Source: BJHQ01 sp964654285 (GTDB taxonomy: Bacteria; Planctomycetota; UBA11346). Taken from it: 64,000 nt of DNA. The stretch is taken from positions 1-64,000 of the forward strand of contig CAZZJC010000021.1 of NCBI GenBank assembly GCA_964654285.1. Direction: 5' to 3'. Position numbers and translations under genes: made by a program. The notes below the pieces were generated by a model, which worked only from the letters and a program-made list of their open reading frames with translations, was not told where the DNA came from and searched no databases. Positions 32,881-44,500 of this stretch are shown piece after piece; the stretch's first letter is position 1, and each line of letters begins with the position of its first letter.

Positions 32881-33592
32881 ATGCCCAGAACCCTGATCGC
32901 CGTCGAGTCCATTCAGCGTTCGATCCACCACTTGCGCGGCCAGCGGGTCATGACCGACGCCGACCTTGCCCGGTTGTACGGCGTCACGACCAAACGCCTG
33001 AACGAAGCCGTGAAACGCAACAGCAAGCGTTTTCCCTCGGATTTCATGTTCGAACTGACGCTGGCGGAGGAGGATGGTTTGAGGTCGCAATCTGCGACCT
33101 CAAAGGCCACGCCACCAGCCAGGGGCGGTCGCCGCTATCGGACCCACGTCTTCACCGAGCAGGGCGTGGCGATGCTCTCGAGCGTGCTTCCAAAGAACTT
33201 CCCCGCTGCGCGGGGTTCCGGCTGGGCCGGAAGGGTCGGCTTCGCCGTCCCAAGTTCTTGTTTGTCCGGGGGCTGCCCCCCCGTAACGCGCCTCCGGCGC
33301 TCCCCCATGAGCAGCCTGATGGCTGCTCAACAGCCCGCGCGCCATTGCGGTCAATATCGAGATCATGCGCGCCTTCGTGCAGATGCGGAAAACGCTGACG
33401 GCGAACGTTGATCTGGCCAAGCGGCTGGCGGTGCTCGAAGCCGAGATGGGTCGCCACGCCGCCGAGTTCGGGCACCACAAGGCTGAGACGGTGCGGGCAA
33501 TGAAAGTGGTCTTCGCCACCTTGAAAGCCCTGGCAGCCGAAAAGGCGGCGCCTGAACCCAAACGCAATCCCGTCGGATTCGTGCTGAAATAG
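32881..33592 (+). pseudogene. ORF6N-domain gene disrupted by a family 1 element
   Basis: Residues from 32881 to 33186 read as a phage-type ORF6N DNA-binding domain: ESIQRSIHHLRGQRVMTDAD, RLNEAVKRNSKRFPSDFMF and THVFTEQGVAMLSSVL. After the 139-base insert the natural continuation resumes at 33326 in another frame (LNSPRAIAVNIEIMRAF) and runs as a coiled-coil-like tail to the stop at 33590-33592. Removing the insert restores one 190-residue frame. 139 is not a multiple of three, so the insertion shifts the frame, and the first part would run into a wrong-frame stop at 33411. Intact relatives are frequent in prophage-like and accessory DNA. Confidence 0.85.
33187..33327 (+). mobile_element. Family 1 palindromic element, copy 1
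   Basis: AAGAACTT (33193-33200) and its complement AAGTTCTT (33252-33259) close a loop holding three triloop hairpins: CCCCGCTGCGCGGGG (33201-33215), TTCCGGCTGGGCCGGAA (33216-33232) and GGGTCGGCTTCGCCGTCCC (33233-33251). Two more stems follow, around GGGGGCTGCCCCC and GAGCAGC/GCTGCTC (33310-33328). GCT occurs at both ends, consistent with a short target duplication. The copy at 42.1-42.3 kb matches over the whole length apart from about six substitutions and a 2-base gap. No transposase is encoded. Confidence 0.85.
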
Positions 33593-33632
33593 CGGCTTGT
33601 CCGCAGCCAGGGCGCGGGCACCCTCGACACCC

Positions 33633-35819
<2,187 letters not shown>

Positions 35820-35822
35820 CCA

Positions 35823-35926
35823 TAAAAATCGCAATTGCACCCCATCTGCCGCGTTGGTCGTCGGTCATTTGGCGCTGCCCAACTCCCTCCTCCCGCCTTG
35901 CAACTGGGGCGCACTTGCGATTTTTA
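35823..35926 (-). repeat. Family 2 repeat, copy C
   Basis: The left arm (35823-35849) and right arm (35900-35926) pair at 23 of 27 positions: TAAAAATCGCAATTGCACC and its partner. The 50-base centre carries the family core GCAAGGCGGGAGG on the minus strand. The first base lies three bases past the glgB stop. It could fold into one long imperfect hairpin in the glgB transcript and end in ATTTTTA, terminator-like. Confidence 0.85.
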
Positions 35927-36093
35927 CGAGGAGTCGTGGGTGGGCTGATTTCTCGCGCGGGGGCATTTCCGACCCTCCACGTACCTCAGAGCGTCCGGAC
36001 CCCATTGCCGATTTGGTGCCCGCACAAGCCTGTTCAAAACCTCGTTCCGAGGCCACCTGGGGACGGAATCGCGGTTTTTCCGGGTTGTCTAGG

Positions 36094-37158
36094 ATGACCG
36101 GGTACCCGGCGGCGGACGACGACGCCGCGATCGTCAAGAACGAGGTCAAGGTCCTGAAGCGGCTGGATGAGCACCACCGCGAGGTGTCCTTCACCGTCGG
36201 CCGCCGGCACCAGACCTCGTGGCGGCTGGACGACTACCTGCGCGTGTTCTGTCCGCGCTATCCCAAGGAGCTCATCGCCCGCTGGTGCGCCGATGGCCGC
36301 CTGACCGTCGATGACGCGGCCTGCACCGCGGATCAGATCGTCGCCGGCGGCCAGCGCGTGCGCCTGCTCGCACCGCTGCCGAAACCCGATCCGACCTACG
36401 TCGTGCCGCCGCTCGAGATCCTGCACCACGACGACGATTGCATCGCCGCCAACAAGCCGGTGGCGCAGCTCGCGCATCCCGCCGGCAAGATCATGACCGG
36501 GACGCTGCTCAACCTGCTCGCCGACTGGGTCGCGGCGCGCGGCGGAGCGCCGGACCAGGTGCGCCTGGTCAACCGCATCGACCGCGACACGAGCGGGATC
36601 TGCCTTGCCTCACGGACGCTGGAGGCGCACGTCGCGCTTGCCACCGCGCTGGCCGAACGCCGCGCGGTGAAGGAATACCTCGCGATCTGCCACGGCGTCC
36701 CGGCCGCGCCGACGGGCGAGTGGACCGAACCCCTGGGCGAGGATCCGCGCGGCAGCGTGGCCCGCGTGGTGCGCGACGACGGCCAGCCATGCCGGACGGA
36801 ATACCGGGTCGTCGCGGTCGCGCCGGCGACTGCCGCGGATCAGGCCCCGCGCTTCGCCCTGCTGCGCCTGGTCCTGCATACCGGCCGCCAGCACCAGATC
36901 CGCGTCCACTGCGCCCACCACGGGCATCCGCTCGTCGGGGACTGGGTCTACGGCACGCCGTGCGCCGAACTGCCCGGCCAGGCCCTGCACAGCGCGCTGC
37001 TGACGATTCCCCATCCACGCGGCGGCGAACTGGCGATCACCGCGCCGCTGACCTCAGCGCTGGAAAAACTCTGGCAAAGCCTGCTTGATGGCGGTGCGCC
37101 GACGCCGGTGCCGCTGAACCCCGAACAACGCTCGCGGCTGAAATTGCCGCCAGCATAG
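36094..37158 (+). CDS. RluA-family pseudouridine synthase
   Basis: Isomerises uridine to pseudouridine in rRNA or tRNA. The 354-residue protein has an S4-like RNA-binding domain (about 40-90, WRLDDYLRVFCPRYPKEL) and a catalytic domain (about 105-330): ILHHDDDCIAANKPVAQLAH, the catalytic Asp in VNRIDRDTSGICL (canonical HRLDxxTSG) and LHTGRQHQIRVHCAHHGHPL. RluA, RluC and RluD cannot be told apart here, so the target uridine is open. The ATG at 36094 fits the domain start; an in-frame run back to 35854 crosses the family 2 repeat and is rejected. Confidence 0.9.
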   Translation: MTGYPAADDDAAIVKNEVKVLKRLDEHHREVSFTVGRRHQTSWRLDDYLRVFCPRYPKELIARWCADGRLTVDDAACTADQIVAGGQRVRLLAPLPKPDPTYVVPPLEILHHDDDCIAANKPVAQLAHPAGKIMTGTLLNLLADWVAARGGAPDQVRLVNRIDRDTSGICLASRTLEAHVALATALAERRAVKEYLAICHGVPAAPTGEWTEPLGEDPRGSVARVVRDDGQPCRTEYRVVAVAPATAADQAPRFALLRLVLHTGRQHQIRVHCAHHGHPLVGDWVYGTPCAELPGQALHSALLTIPHPRGGELAITAPLTSALEKLWQSLLDGGAPTPVPLNPEQRSRLKLPPA

Positions 37159-37182
37159 GCGGCGTTGAACCGGCGCACGGAG

Positions 37183-37230
37183 CGCGGATCTCCGGTCCGC
37201 AAGTCTTTTCGAGCGGACCGGAGGTCCGCG
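37183..37230. repeat. 18-bp inverted repeat with 12-base loop
   Basis: CGCGGATCTCCGGTCCGC and GCGGACCGGAGGTCCGCG pair with one mismatch across AAGTCTTTTCGA. It begins 25 bases past the rluA-like stop and could terminate or separate the two genes. Similar GGTCCGC palindromes are, from memory, dispersed repeats in some PVC genomes. Confidence 0.7.
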
Positions 37231-37272
37231 TTCCGGGATTGGCTGGCGCGCAACACCATTAGCCTGCGCTGC

Positions 37273-38088
37273 GTGCTGCGCGCCCTCAAGCTGGCCTGGC
37301 TGATGTTCACCGTCGTGCTCAAGCGGCGGCTGGCCTATCGCGGCGACCTGCTCATCCAGGCGCTGGACGAACTCCTGCGCGGGCTGGTCGCCTTCGCGCT
37401 GCTGCAGGTGTACGTCAGCAAGTCGCAGGATCTTGCCGGCTGGAACCGGGACCAGCTCCTCTTCGTGCTCGGCTTTTCCCTGGTGCCGATCGCGTTCTTC
37501 CACTGCCTGTGCGGCAACCTCTACCAGCTGTCCAGCCGCTACATCATCAACGGCGAACTCGACCGCATCCTGCTGCGACCGTATCCGAGCTACCTCCAGA
37601 TCTGCTTCGACCGCCTGGCGATCGAGGATCTGTCGGGCGCGGTGTTCGGCTTCGCCCTGATGGCGATCGCGGCGGCGCGCCTGCCCGGCTTCGACTGGTC
37701 GCCGCTCAATCTCGGCCTGCTCGCCCTGATGCTGGCTTCGGCATTCGGGGTGGTGGTGGCGGTGTTCATGGCCTTCGCCTCGACCGGCTTCTGGTTCGAG
37801 GACCGCGTCGGCATGGTGCCGCCGGTCTACAACCTGATGGAGTTCGGCCGCTGGCCGGTCGACATCTACCATCGCCTGGTGCGGCTGCTCATCACCTGCG
37901 CCATCCCGTTCGGCTTCGTCGCCTTCTTTCCCGCCAGCTTGTTCGTGGGCGGGCCGGCGGGCGAGGCCGCCAGCCCCTGGTGGCACCACCCCGGCGTCTG
38001 GACCCCGGTGGTTGCCGCAGTCGCGTTGGCTGTGGCCATGTCGTTGTGGCGGATGGGCATACGCCGCTACAACTCGGCCGGCAACTGA
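37273..38088 (+). CDS. ABC-2 type permease (PF06182-like)
   Basis: A protein of about 271 residues with six hydrophobic helices: LIQALDELLRGLVAFALL, LLFVLGFSLVPIAFFHCLCG, DLSGAVFGFALMAIAA, LGLLALMLASAFGVVVAVF, LITCAIPFGFVAFFPASLF and VWTPVVAAVALAVAMSLW. The segment YIINGELDRILLRPYP is characteristic of the family, a permease of ABC exporters whose substrate is usually unknown. No ATPase or second permease gene lies beside it, which is unusual. The start is uncertain: GTG at 37273, ATG at 37303, and an upstream frame to 37165 that crosses the inverted repeat. Confidence 0.8.
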   Translation: MLRALKLAWLMFTVVLKRRLAYRGDLLIQALDELLRGLVAFALLQVYVSKSQDLAGWNRDQLLFVLGFSLVPIAFFHCLCGNLYQLSSRYIINGELDRILLRPYPSYLQICFDRLAIEDLSGAVFGFALMAIAAARLPGFDWSPLNLGLLALMLASAFGVVVAVFMAFASTGFWFEDRVGMVPPVYNLMEFGRWPVDIYHRLVRLLITCAIPFGFVAFFPASLFVGGPAGEAASPWWHHPGVWTPVVAAVALAVAMSLWRMGIRRYNSAGN

Positions 38089-38170
38089 GCCTGAACCGTG
38101 CGTCGCGACCCGCGTTGACCCTCGTTTGACCGCCGACCGAATCCGCCGACCAGCCGGACAAGGACACCCC

Positions 38171-39817
38171 ATGACGCAACCTCCTGCCCCGAATCCTGCC
38201 GGAAATCCCAACCAACCCGCAAAGCCGCCGAAACCGCCAAAGATGAAGAAGAAGGGCGGTTTCACCTGGCTTGTCCTGTCCGTCGTCATCCTGGGCCTGG
38301 CCGCGTTGTTCCTCCTCGCCGGCGACAAGCTGCGCGCCGCCTTCGGCCTGGGAAATCCGCAGACCGATGAAGGCCCCGATCCCAAGGCGATCGCCGGGAT
38401 CAAGATCAGCGAAGGCGCCGGTCGTACCGGGGCCGGCGCGGCCGTGACCTTCGAGCCGCGCAACTTCGGCACCGCCGAGACGAAGACGACCGAGCCGGTG
38501 AAGATCGCTCCCACGCCCACCGTGACCCAGGCGGCCAAGACCTTCAAGGATGAGGCGAAGGGCACCGAGTTCCTCGCCCAGGCGGAAAAGGCCCTGGCCG
38601 CGATGCAGTGGGACGCCGCCGCCAGCCAGGCCCGCCGCCTGGAAAACCTCGATGTGCCGCCGCGCCTGAAATCACGCGCCTACGACATCACCGAACGCGC
38701 ACCGCAGATCGCCGATCTCTTCAAGCGCCTGGGCGACCGTGACGAGCTGACCCGCGGCTGGGACACCCATCCCGGCCTGGTCGCGCTGTCGGGCCTGAGT
38801 GGCGAAGGCAGCCGGTCGCTCGCGGTGCCCCTCGCGGACGGTTCGACCACCGAGGGCGTGGCCGACGATCCGCTCGGCTTCATCGCGTCGAGACGCCGCA
38901 TCGGCGAGGTGTCGTTCCTCCTCCAGGCCAAGAACCAGTTCATCCCCGGCACCCTCCCCGACGACAAGATCGGCACGGTCGAGAAGGTCGACGTGCGGAA
39001 GATCATCGCCGAGCGCACGCAGGAGCTCGCCGGCATGGCCGACCGCATCCGCAACAGCGACCGCGCTGCCGACAGCCTGGCCTGGTACGACGCCGGCAAG
39101 TACGCCTTCCGCAACCGCATCGATGGGCGCGTCGGCGAACTGCTGGAGCGCACCGTCGCGCTCGACCCGAAGATCGCCGGCAAGATCCGCGAGATCCGCG
39201 CCGAGACGATCATCGCCATCGTGAAGATCCATCGCAACACCGGCAACAAGACCGCCGAAGCAGGCTGGACGGTGTCACTCAAGAAGCACTTCTCCGACAC
39301 CGAGGCCTTCAAGGAATACGACGCCTGGGTGAAGGGCGAGAAGGACCGTCAGATCCAGCTGGCCAAGGAACAGGACGACAAGCGCCGGCGTGAAGAGGCG
39401 GAACGCATCGATTACCTGAGGAAGGAAGCCGAAAGGAAGGCGCGGCAAGGCGACGAGGAGGCCGCAGCCGCTGCCCGGACCGCCGTCACCATCGCCGTCA
39501 AGGAGGCCACGCCCGACCCCGCCGTTCCCGAAGCGGTCACGACCCCCGCCACGGGCCCTGTGCTTGCCGCGCTCACCGAGGACGAGAAGACCGCCGACGC
39601 CCTCAAGGCCGCCGCCGAGACCGAACTCGGCAAACTCGTCGACATGCCGCCCACCGCCGAACGCTCACGCCGCTACCACGCCCTCATCCCCAACGTCACC
39701 AAGGCCAAGGGCATCTACGACCGCCTGATCCGGGCCCACAAGGCCAGCCCTGATGCCGAGATGAAATTGATCGAGACCAGCAAACTCCTGTTCATGATCA
39801 AGAAATCGCCGATGTAG
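38171..39817 (+). CDS. Membrane-anchored protein of unknown function
   Basis: A 548-residue protein with a proline-rich cytoplasmic start (NPNQPAKPPKPPKMKKK), one transmembrane helix (about 32-52, FTWLVLSVVILGLAALFLLA) and a large extracytoplasmic part. That part includes a helical region with DAAASQARRLENLD, a central domain (about 190-380) and a long charged coiled coil (about 395-445, KEQDDKRRREEAERID). I do not recognise a family. The ATG at 38171 is preceded by AAGGA. The region resembles other PVC proteins with a single anchor and a helical periplasmic part, but no role is assigned. Confidence 0.75.
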   Translation: MTQPPAPNPAGNPNQPAKPPKPPKMKKKGGFTWLVLSVVILGLAALFLLAGDKLRAAFGLGNPQTDEGPDPKAIAGIKISEGAGRTGAGAAVTFEPRNFGTAETKTTEPVKIAPTPTVTQAAKTFKDEAKGTEFLAQAEKALAAMQWDAAASQARRLENLDVPPRLKSRAYDITERAPQIADLFKRLGDRDELTRGWDTHPGLVALSGLSGEGSRSLAVPLADGSTTEGVADDPLGFIASRRRIGEVSFLLQAKNQFIPGTLPDDKIGTVEKVDVRKIIAERTQELAGMADRIRNSDRAADSLAWYDAGKYAFRNRIDGRVGELLERTVALDPKIAGKIREIRAETIIAIVKIHRNTGNKTAEAGWTVSLKKHFSDTEAFKEYDAWVKGEKDRQIQLAKEQDDKRRREEAERIDYLRKEAERKARQGDEEAAAAARTAVTIAVKEATPDPAVPEAVTTPATGPVLAALTEDEKTADALKAAAETELGKLVDMPPTAERSRRYHALIPNVTKAKGIYDRLIRAHKASPDAEMKLIETSKLLFMIKKSPM

Positions 39818-39825
39818 GCGGTTCG

Positions 39826-41484
39826 TCATACCGCCATCAATCGCACCAGGGCACGATGCCGCTCGACCGTGTCGGTGGCTGAGCGCAGATCGCACTCGAT
39901 CAGCCGCCATCCCGCCTGATCCGCGGCGGCGGCGGCAAGGGCGCCATTCAATCCCGCGCGGTCGGCCACGTGGTGGTAGGTCAGGCCGAATTGCGCGGCG
40001 ATGTTGATGAAATCCAAGTCATGTGCCGTCCTCACCCAGTGCTGGTAGCCGGGCTCGTTGGCCACCGGCAGGTAGTCGAAGATGCCGCCGCCGCCGTTGT
40101 TGAGGACGATGATCGCACCCGGTCCCTGCACCCGGGCGAGTCCGGCAAGAGCGGGCAGATCGTGCAGCAGCGCCAGGTCGCCGGTGAGCAGCCACGTCGG
40201 CCCGGCCGCAGCGGTGCCGGCCAGGCCGATCAGCGTCCCGACCTGGCCGTCGATGCCGTTGACGCCGCGGTTGGCGAAAATCTGGAAATCCTTCGAGCGA
40301 GGAGCGCAATGCAGGTTGGCGTGGCGCACCGCCATGCTGTTGGCGACCATCAGGCGACGCGGAGCCGCATGACGGCAGACGAGGTGCGCCGCGAGCGGTT
40401 CGCTCCACGGGCTGTCGGCCATGGCGGTGATCAGCGTCTGATCCGCGCGGTGATCCGCCGATCGCCATGCGGAAATCCAGGCCGGATCGACGCCAGAACA
40501 CGCGGGCATTTTCCCGTCAGCAGGCAGCACGGTCTCCGCCCGTGCAAGCCAGTCGCGGTTGCGGCCATCGGGTTCGTCGCAGATCCAGGTCGCACCAGCG
40601 CGGTCGAGCCACTCGTAGACGGCGCGACCCAGCGGCACGTCGCCGCATTGGATGATGGTGTCCGGCCGTTCGCGCCCGAGCGGGCCGGAGACCAGCGCAT
40701 CCGCATGGCAGATGAGGTGCGGCACGTCGTCGCGGCGCAGCCCGCTGATCGCATCCGCGAGCACCGGATAGCCGATCGCCTCGGCCAGATGCAGGACGCG
40801 GTCGGCCACCGCGCCGTGGCCGGCGGTGATCAGGCCGCGTCGACCCAAGGCGGGTTCGCTGACGCGCAGCCGGGTGTATGGCGCTGTTCCGCCTGGATTC
40901 TTCCTTCCGGTAACCGCTGAATCCGACAACCCTTCCGGCGCCGCCCATGATCCCGTCGGCACCAGGGGATCGCGCAGCGGCACGTTGATCACGGCCGGGC
41001 CGGATCCCTGGGCGAGCCGGCTGATCTGCGACCGCAGGGCGCGCAGGGCGCGGTCGCTGGCGACCGGTTCGCCGAGGTCGCATTCGCGTCCGCCGACCAG
41101 ACCGCGCAGCACCTGGACCTGCGGCATCGTCTGCGGCGCGCCGCAACCGTGCAGTTCCCACGGGCGGTCGGCGACGACGACGATGAGCGGCAAGTGCGCG
41201 CCTTGCGCCTCGGCCAGGGCGGGGGCGCAATTCGCCAAAGCGGAACCGGAGGTGACGCAGACCAGGGCCGGCCGGCCGGTACCGCGCGACGCGCCGAGCG
41301 CGATGAACGCGCCGCTGCGCTCATCGACATGGCTGACCGCATCGTCGCCGAACGCAGATGCGAGGGCGAACAGCAGCGGGCTGTTGCGGCTGCCCGGGCA
41401 GAGCACCGCCCGGCCCACGCCGCTGCGGCGGAGTTCCTCCGCCAACGCCCGGCACCAGAGGCCATTGAGATCGCGATCACTCAC
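39826..41484 (-). CDS. menD: SEPHCHC synthase, menaquinone synthesis
   Basis: Thiamine-diphosphate enzyme joining isochorismate and 2-oxoglutarate on the way to menaquinone. The 552-residue protein starts ALAEELRRSGVGRAVLCPGSRNSPL, then HVDERSGAFIALGASRGTGRP and TSGSALANCAPALAEA in the pyrimidine-binding domain. The catalytic C-terminal domain has FANRGVNGIDGQVGTLIGLA, LLTGDLALLHDL and IIVLNNGGGGIFDYLP, the GDG-type ThDP site. It starts with GTG, 64 bases after the mannosidase stop on the same strand. The other men genes are not in this window. Confidence 0.95.
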   Translation of the reverse strand: MSDRDLNGLWCRALAEELRRSGVGRAVLCPGSRNSPLLFALASAFGDDAVSHVDERSGAFIALGASRGTGRPALVCVTSGSALANCAPALAEAQGAHLPLIVVVADRPWELHGCGAPQTMPQVQVLRGLVGGRECDLGEPVASDRALRALRSQISRLAQGSGPAVINVPLRDPLVPTGSWAAPEGLSDSAVTGRKNPGGTAPYTRLRVSEPALGRRGLITAGHGAVADRVLHLAEAIGYPVLADAISGLRRDDVPHLICHADALVSGPLGRERPDTIIQCGDVPLGRAVYEWLDRAGATWICDEPDGRNRDWLARAETVLPADGKMPACSGVDPAWISAWRSADHRADQTLITAMADSPWSEPLAAHLVCRHAAPRRLMVANSMAVRHANLHCAPRSKDFQIFANRGVNGIDGQVGTLIGLAGTAAAGPTWLLTGDLALLHDLPALAGLARVQGPGAIIVLNNGGGGIFDYLPVANEPGYQHWVRTAHDLDFINIAAQFGLTYHHVADRAGLNGALAAAAADQAGWRLIECDLRSATDTVERHRALVRLMAV

Positions 41485-41547
41485 GCCGGCATCACACCGG
41501 GGTCGCCGCGATGGGGAAGAGGGCGATCGGCGCCGCCATCCAGCGGT

Positions 41548-44500
41548 TCACCGCCGCAACCGGACCCGCACCGACACGATCGCCCAGGCCCCGATCGCGA
41601 AGGTGAATCCCTCGCCATCGATCGCGGCCGTCGCACCGGCCAGCGGCCGTTCGAGCAGATCGACCGGAACCGCCGCGGCGATCGCGCCCCACGCGGCGGC
41701 ATCGAGATGGACGCGGGCGGTGGCAGCGGTGCCGATGAGTTCCTGCACCCGGATGATCACGCCATCGCCGTCCTCGGCCGGCTTGAGCTGGGTCACCGCA
41801 ACGTGGGCTGGAGTACAGGCGGTGACGGTCGGACTGGTGCCGGCCAGGCGTCCGGCATGGGCGTCGGTGACGGCCCAGCGCAGGGCGTGGTTGGCTTCGA
41901 CGCCCAGGCGGTGCGGAAGTTCAGGCGCGAGCTTCGTTCCGACCTGGAAGAGGAAGTTCCAGGCGTGGTCGCCGATCTCGGGCAGCGGATCCGGATCCCA
42001 GGTCGCCCGCAGCAGGTGGACCACCAGGGCATCGGTTTCGAGGGCGTAGTTGGAAATACCGTCGTTGGCCAGCACCGCGCCGGCATCGCGGCCGCGCACC
42101 GCGACCCGGCGCAGGGTGGGCAGGGTGCGGCCCTTGGGTTCGCGCTTCCTAAGAACTTCCCCGCTATGCGGGGTTCCGGCTGCGCCGGAAGGGTCGGCTT
42201 CGCCGTCCCAAGTTCTTGTTTGTCCGGGGGCTGCCTGCCCCCGTAGCGCGCCTCCGGCGCTCCCCCATGAGCAGCCTGACGGCCGCTCCAGCGACCCGAA
42301 GGGGATCTCGGCGGTGGCGAGCGGCGACGATCCGTCGTCCGACAGGCCAAGCGGGAAACGCAGCGACAGGCGCGGAGTGCCCAGTTCCGCTGACCCGCGT
42401 TCGAGCCAACGCGTCTCGACCTTCAGCCGCAGGCGGTTTTCGCCGCCGGCCAGGGTCCAGGTCAGGGTGATGCGGCTGTCGCGGTGGCGGAAGACCGCCT
42501 GGATCACCGCGAGATACGGCCCGTGCTGGAGAATCTCGATCTTGTCGCAGCCGAGCGCCACGATGTCGCGGGTATCATGGATCACCCACGACGAAGCCGG
42601 AGCGGGCCGTTCGATGGTGACCACGGGCAGGCCCAGGCAGGCGCCGGCGGGGACGAACTCGCGACCGCTCGACCGCTCGACCAGGCTCCCGATGCCGCCG
42701 CGCACGGTGTCGAAACGCACGGTGAGATGCTCGTTTTCGAAACCCAGACGGCCGAAGGGCGAGGCGATCTTCCCTTGGCTTTCCAACTGCCCTTCGTGGT
42801 CGCACACCGTGCCGACCGTACCCGGTCCGGCAGCGGCCTTCGCAACCGCGGGCGCGGCGGGATCGACGACCAGGGCATAGGCGGTCCAGCCGCCGGCCGC
42901 CACTCGCGCCGGCACGGCGAGGTCGGTCCACGAGTGCGCCCACCAGCGGCCGGTGCCCAGCACCTGGGCCCGGACCATGGTGCCCTGGGCATCGCGGACG
43001 GCGAACGCATGCGGTGGCGGCACCGGCTGAGCGCGATCGATGTTGCCTTCCCAGGCGCGCACGGTGATCACCTCCTGGCGGTCCCAGGCGCTGGGATTGG
43101 CGACCACGATGGCGAGCGGCCAGCCGTCGACCGCCTGCGCCGCGCTCGCGTTGCCGACGACGAAACCGGCACCGGCGCCCAGGTTCAGACGCGCCAGGTT
43201 GGGGACGGGGTTCCGGCCGGCGGTGCTGGCGCTGGGGGAAGGCTGACCGGCCCAGGACGTGTCGACCACCTGGGCGAGGGCGCGCAGGGCGGTGGACTGC
43301 ACGCTCTGCGCTTCGGCCAGCACGCGCTGGGTCATGCCCACAGTGTAGGCCTTCGAGTCGGCGGTGTTCGATCCCGGCAGGATGTCATGGAAATGCGTGA
43401 GCAGCGCGTCGCGCCAGGCGGTGGCCAGGCGCGCGCGCGGCGGCTGCACGCCGCAGGCGGCGAAGGCCAGCGCGCCGGCGCCATCGGCGTCGGCCAGCGC
43501 GTTCTCACCCTGGCGGTTGGCGCGCTTGACCGCCGACTGCGAGATCAGGCAGCCGGTCAGCTCGAAGTTGAGTTCGCGATCCCAGGTCGGCAGGCGGTCG
43601 CCGAGTTTTTCCAGTTCCGTGAAGAAGGTCCGCGCGGTCGAGAACTCCCAGCGCGGCCACACCGGCCAGGCATCCATGTCGAGGATGCGTTCGATGTGCC
43701 GCCGGGTCGGGCCGCCGCCGTGGTCGCCGACGCCGTAGACCATCATCCAGGTGCGCGCGCCGGTGGCGCGGGCGAAGGTCGTCACCGCTTTGATTTGATC
43801 CGGGCCGCAGAGGTTCATGTAGTCGGCGAGTTCGCGCAGGACGAGCACCCGCGAGCCATCAGCGGTCTGCCACCAGAACGCCGGCGGACGGTCGTTCCCG
43901 CCGCTGCGTTGCAGGTAATAGTATTTCACCCCGGCGCGGGCATCGATCGCGGGGATGCTGGCGGCGTGGCCGAAGCAGTCCGGCACCCAGTCCACCGGCA
44001 CGTCATCGGGCATCAGGCCGAGGTGTTCCTGCATCCAGGCGCGGGTGGTGAGCAGCTGCCGCGCGACCGCCTCGCCGCCGGCGGTGTTGCGTTCGCCCTC
44101 GACCCAGTGGCTGGCGGTGACCTCCCAGCGGCCCTCGCGGATGCGCGCCGCGACCTCGGCGAACAGGTCCGGATCGTGGTGGCGCAGAACCTCGTACAGC
44201 ACGCCCTGCGACTGGCTGAAGCGGAAACCCGGATATTCGCGCATCAGGCGCAGCACGGTGCGGGTGGTGTCGAGCATGGTGCCGACCGTTTCCTGCCACG
44301 GCCACTGCCAGTTGATATCGAGGTGCGCGTGGCCGACGCAGTGGACGCGGTACGACCGCGCCGTCGCCGCCGCCGGCGCGAGCACGGCTTCGGCCTCGGC
44401 CAGCGCCGCGTCGACCGGCCGGCCGGCCTCGACCGCAGCGGCGAACCCGCGTTCGGCCGCCTCGGCCAGCGCCGGCCAGAGCGCGCCTTCGGCCGGATGC

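Noticed and set aside
33187..33327. tRNA or tmRNA gene
   Set aside because: The cloverleaf outline is suggestive, but T-loop GTTCRA, D-loop and anticodon features are absent and both copies lie inside coding genes.
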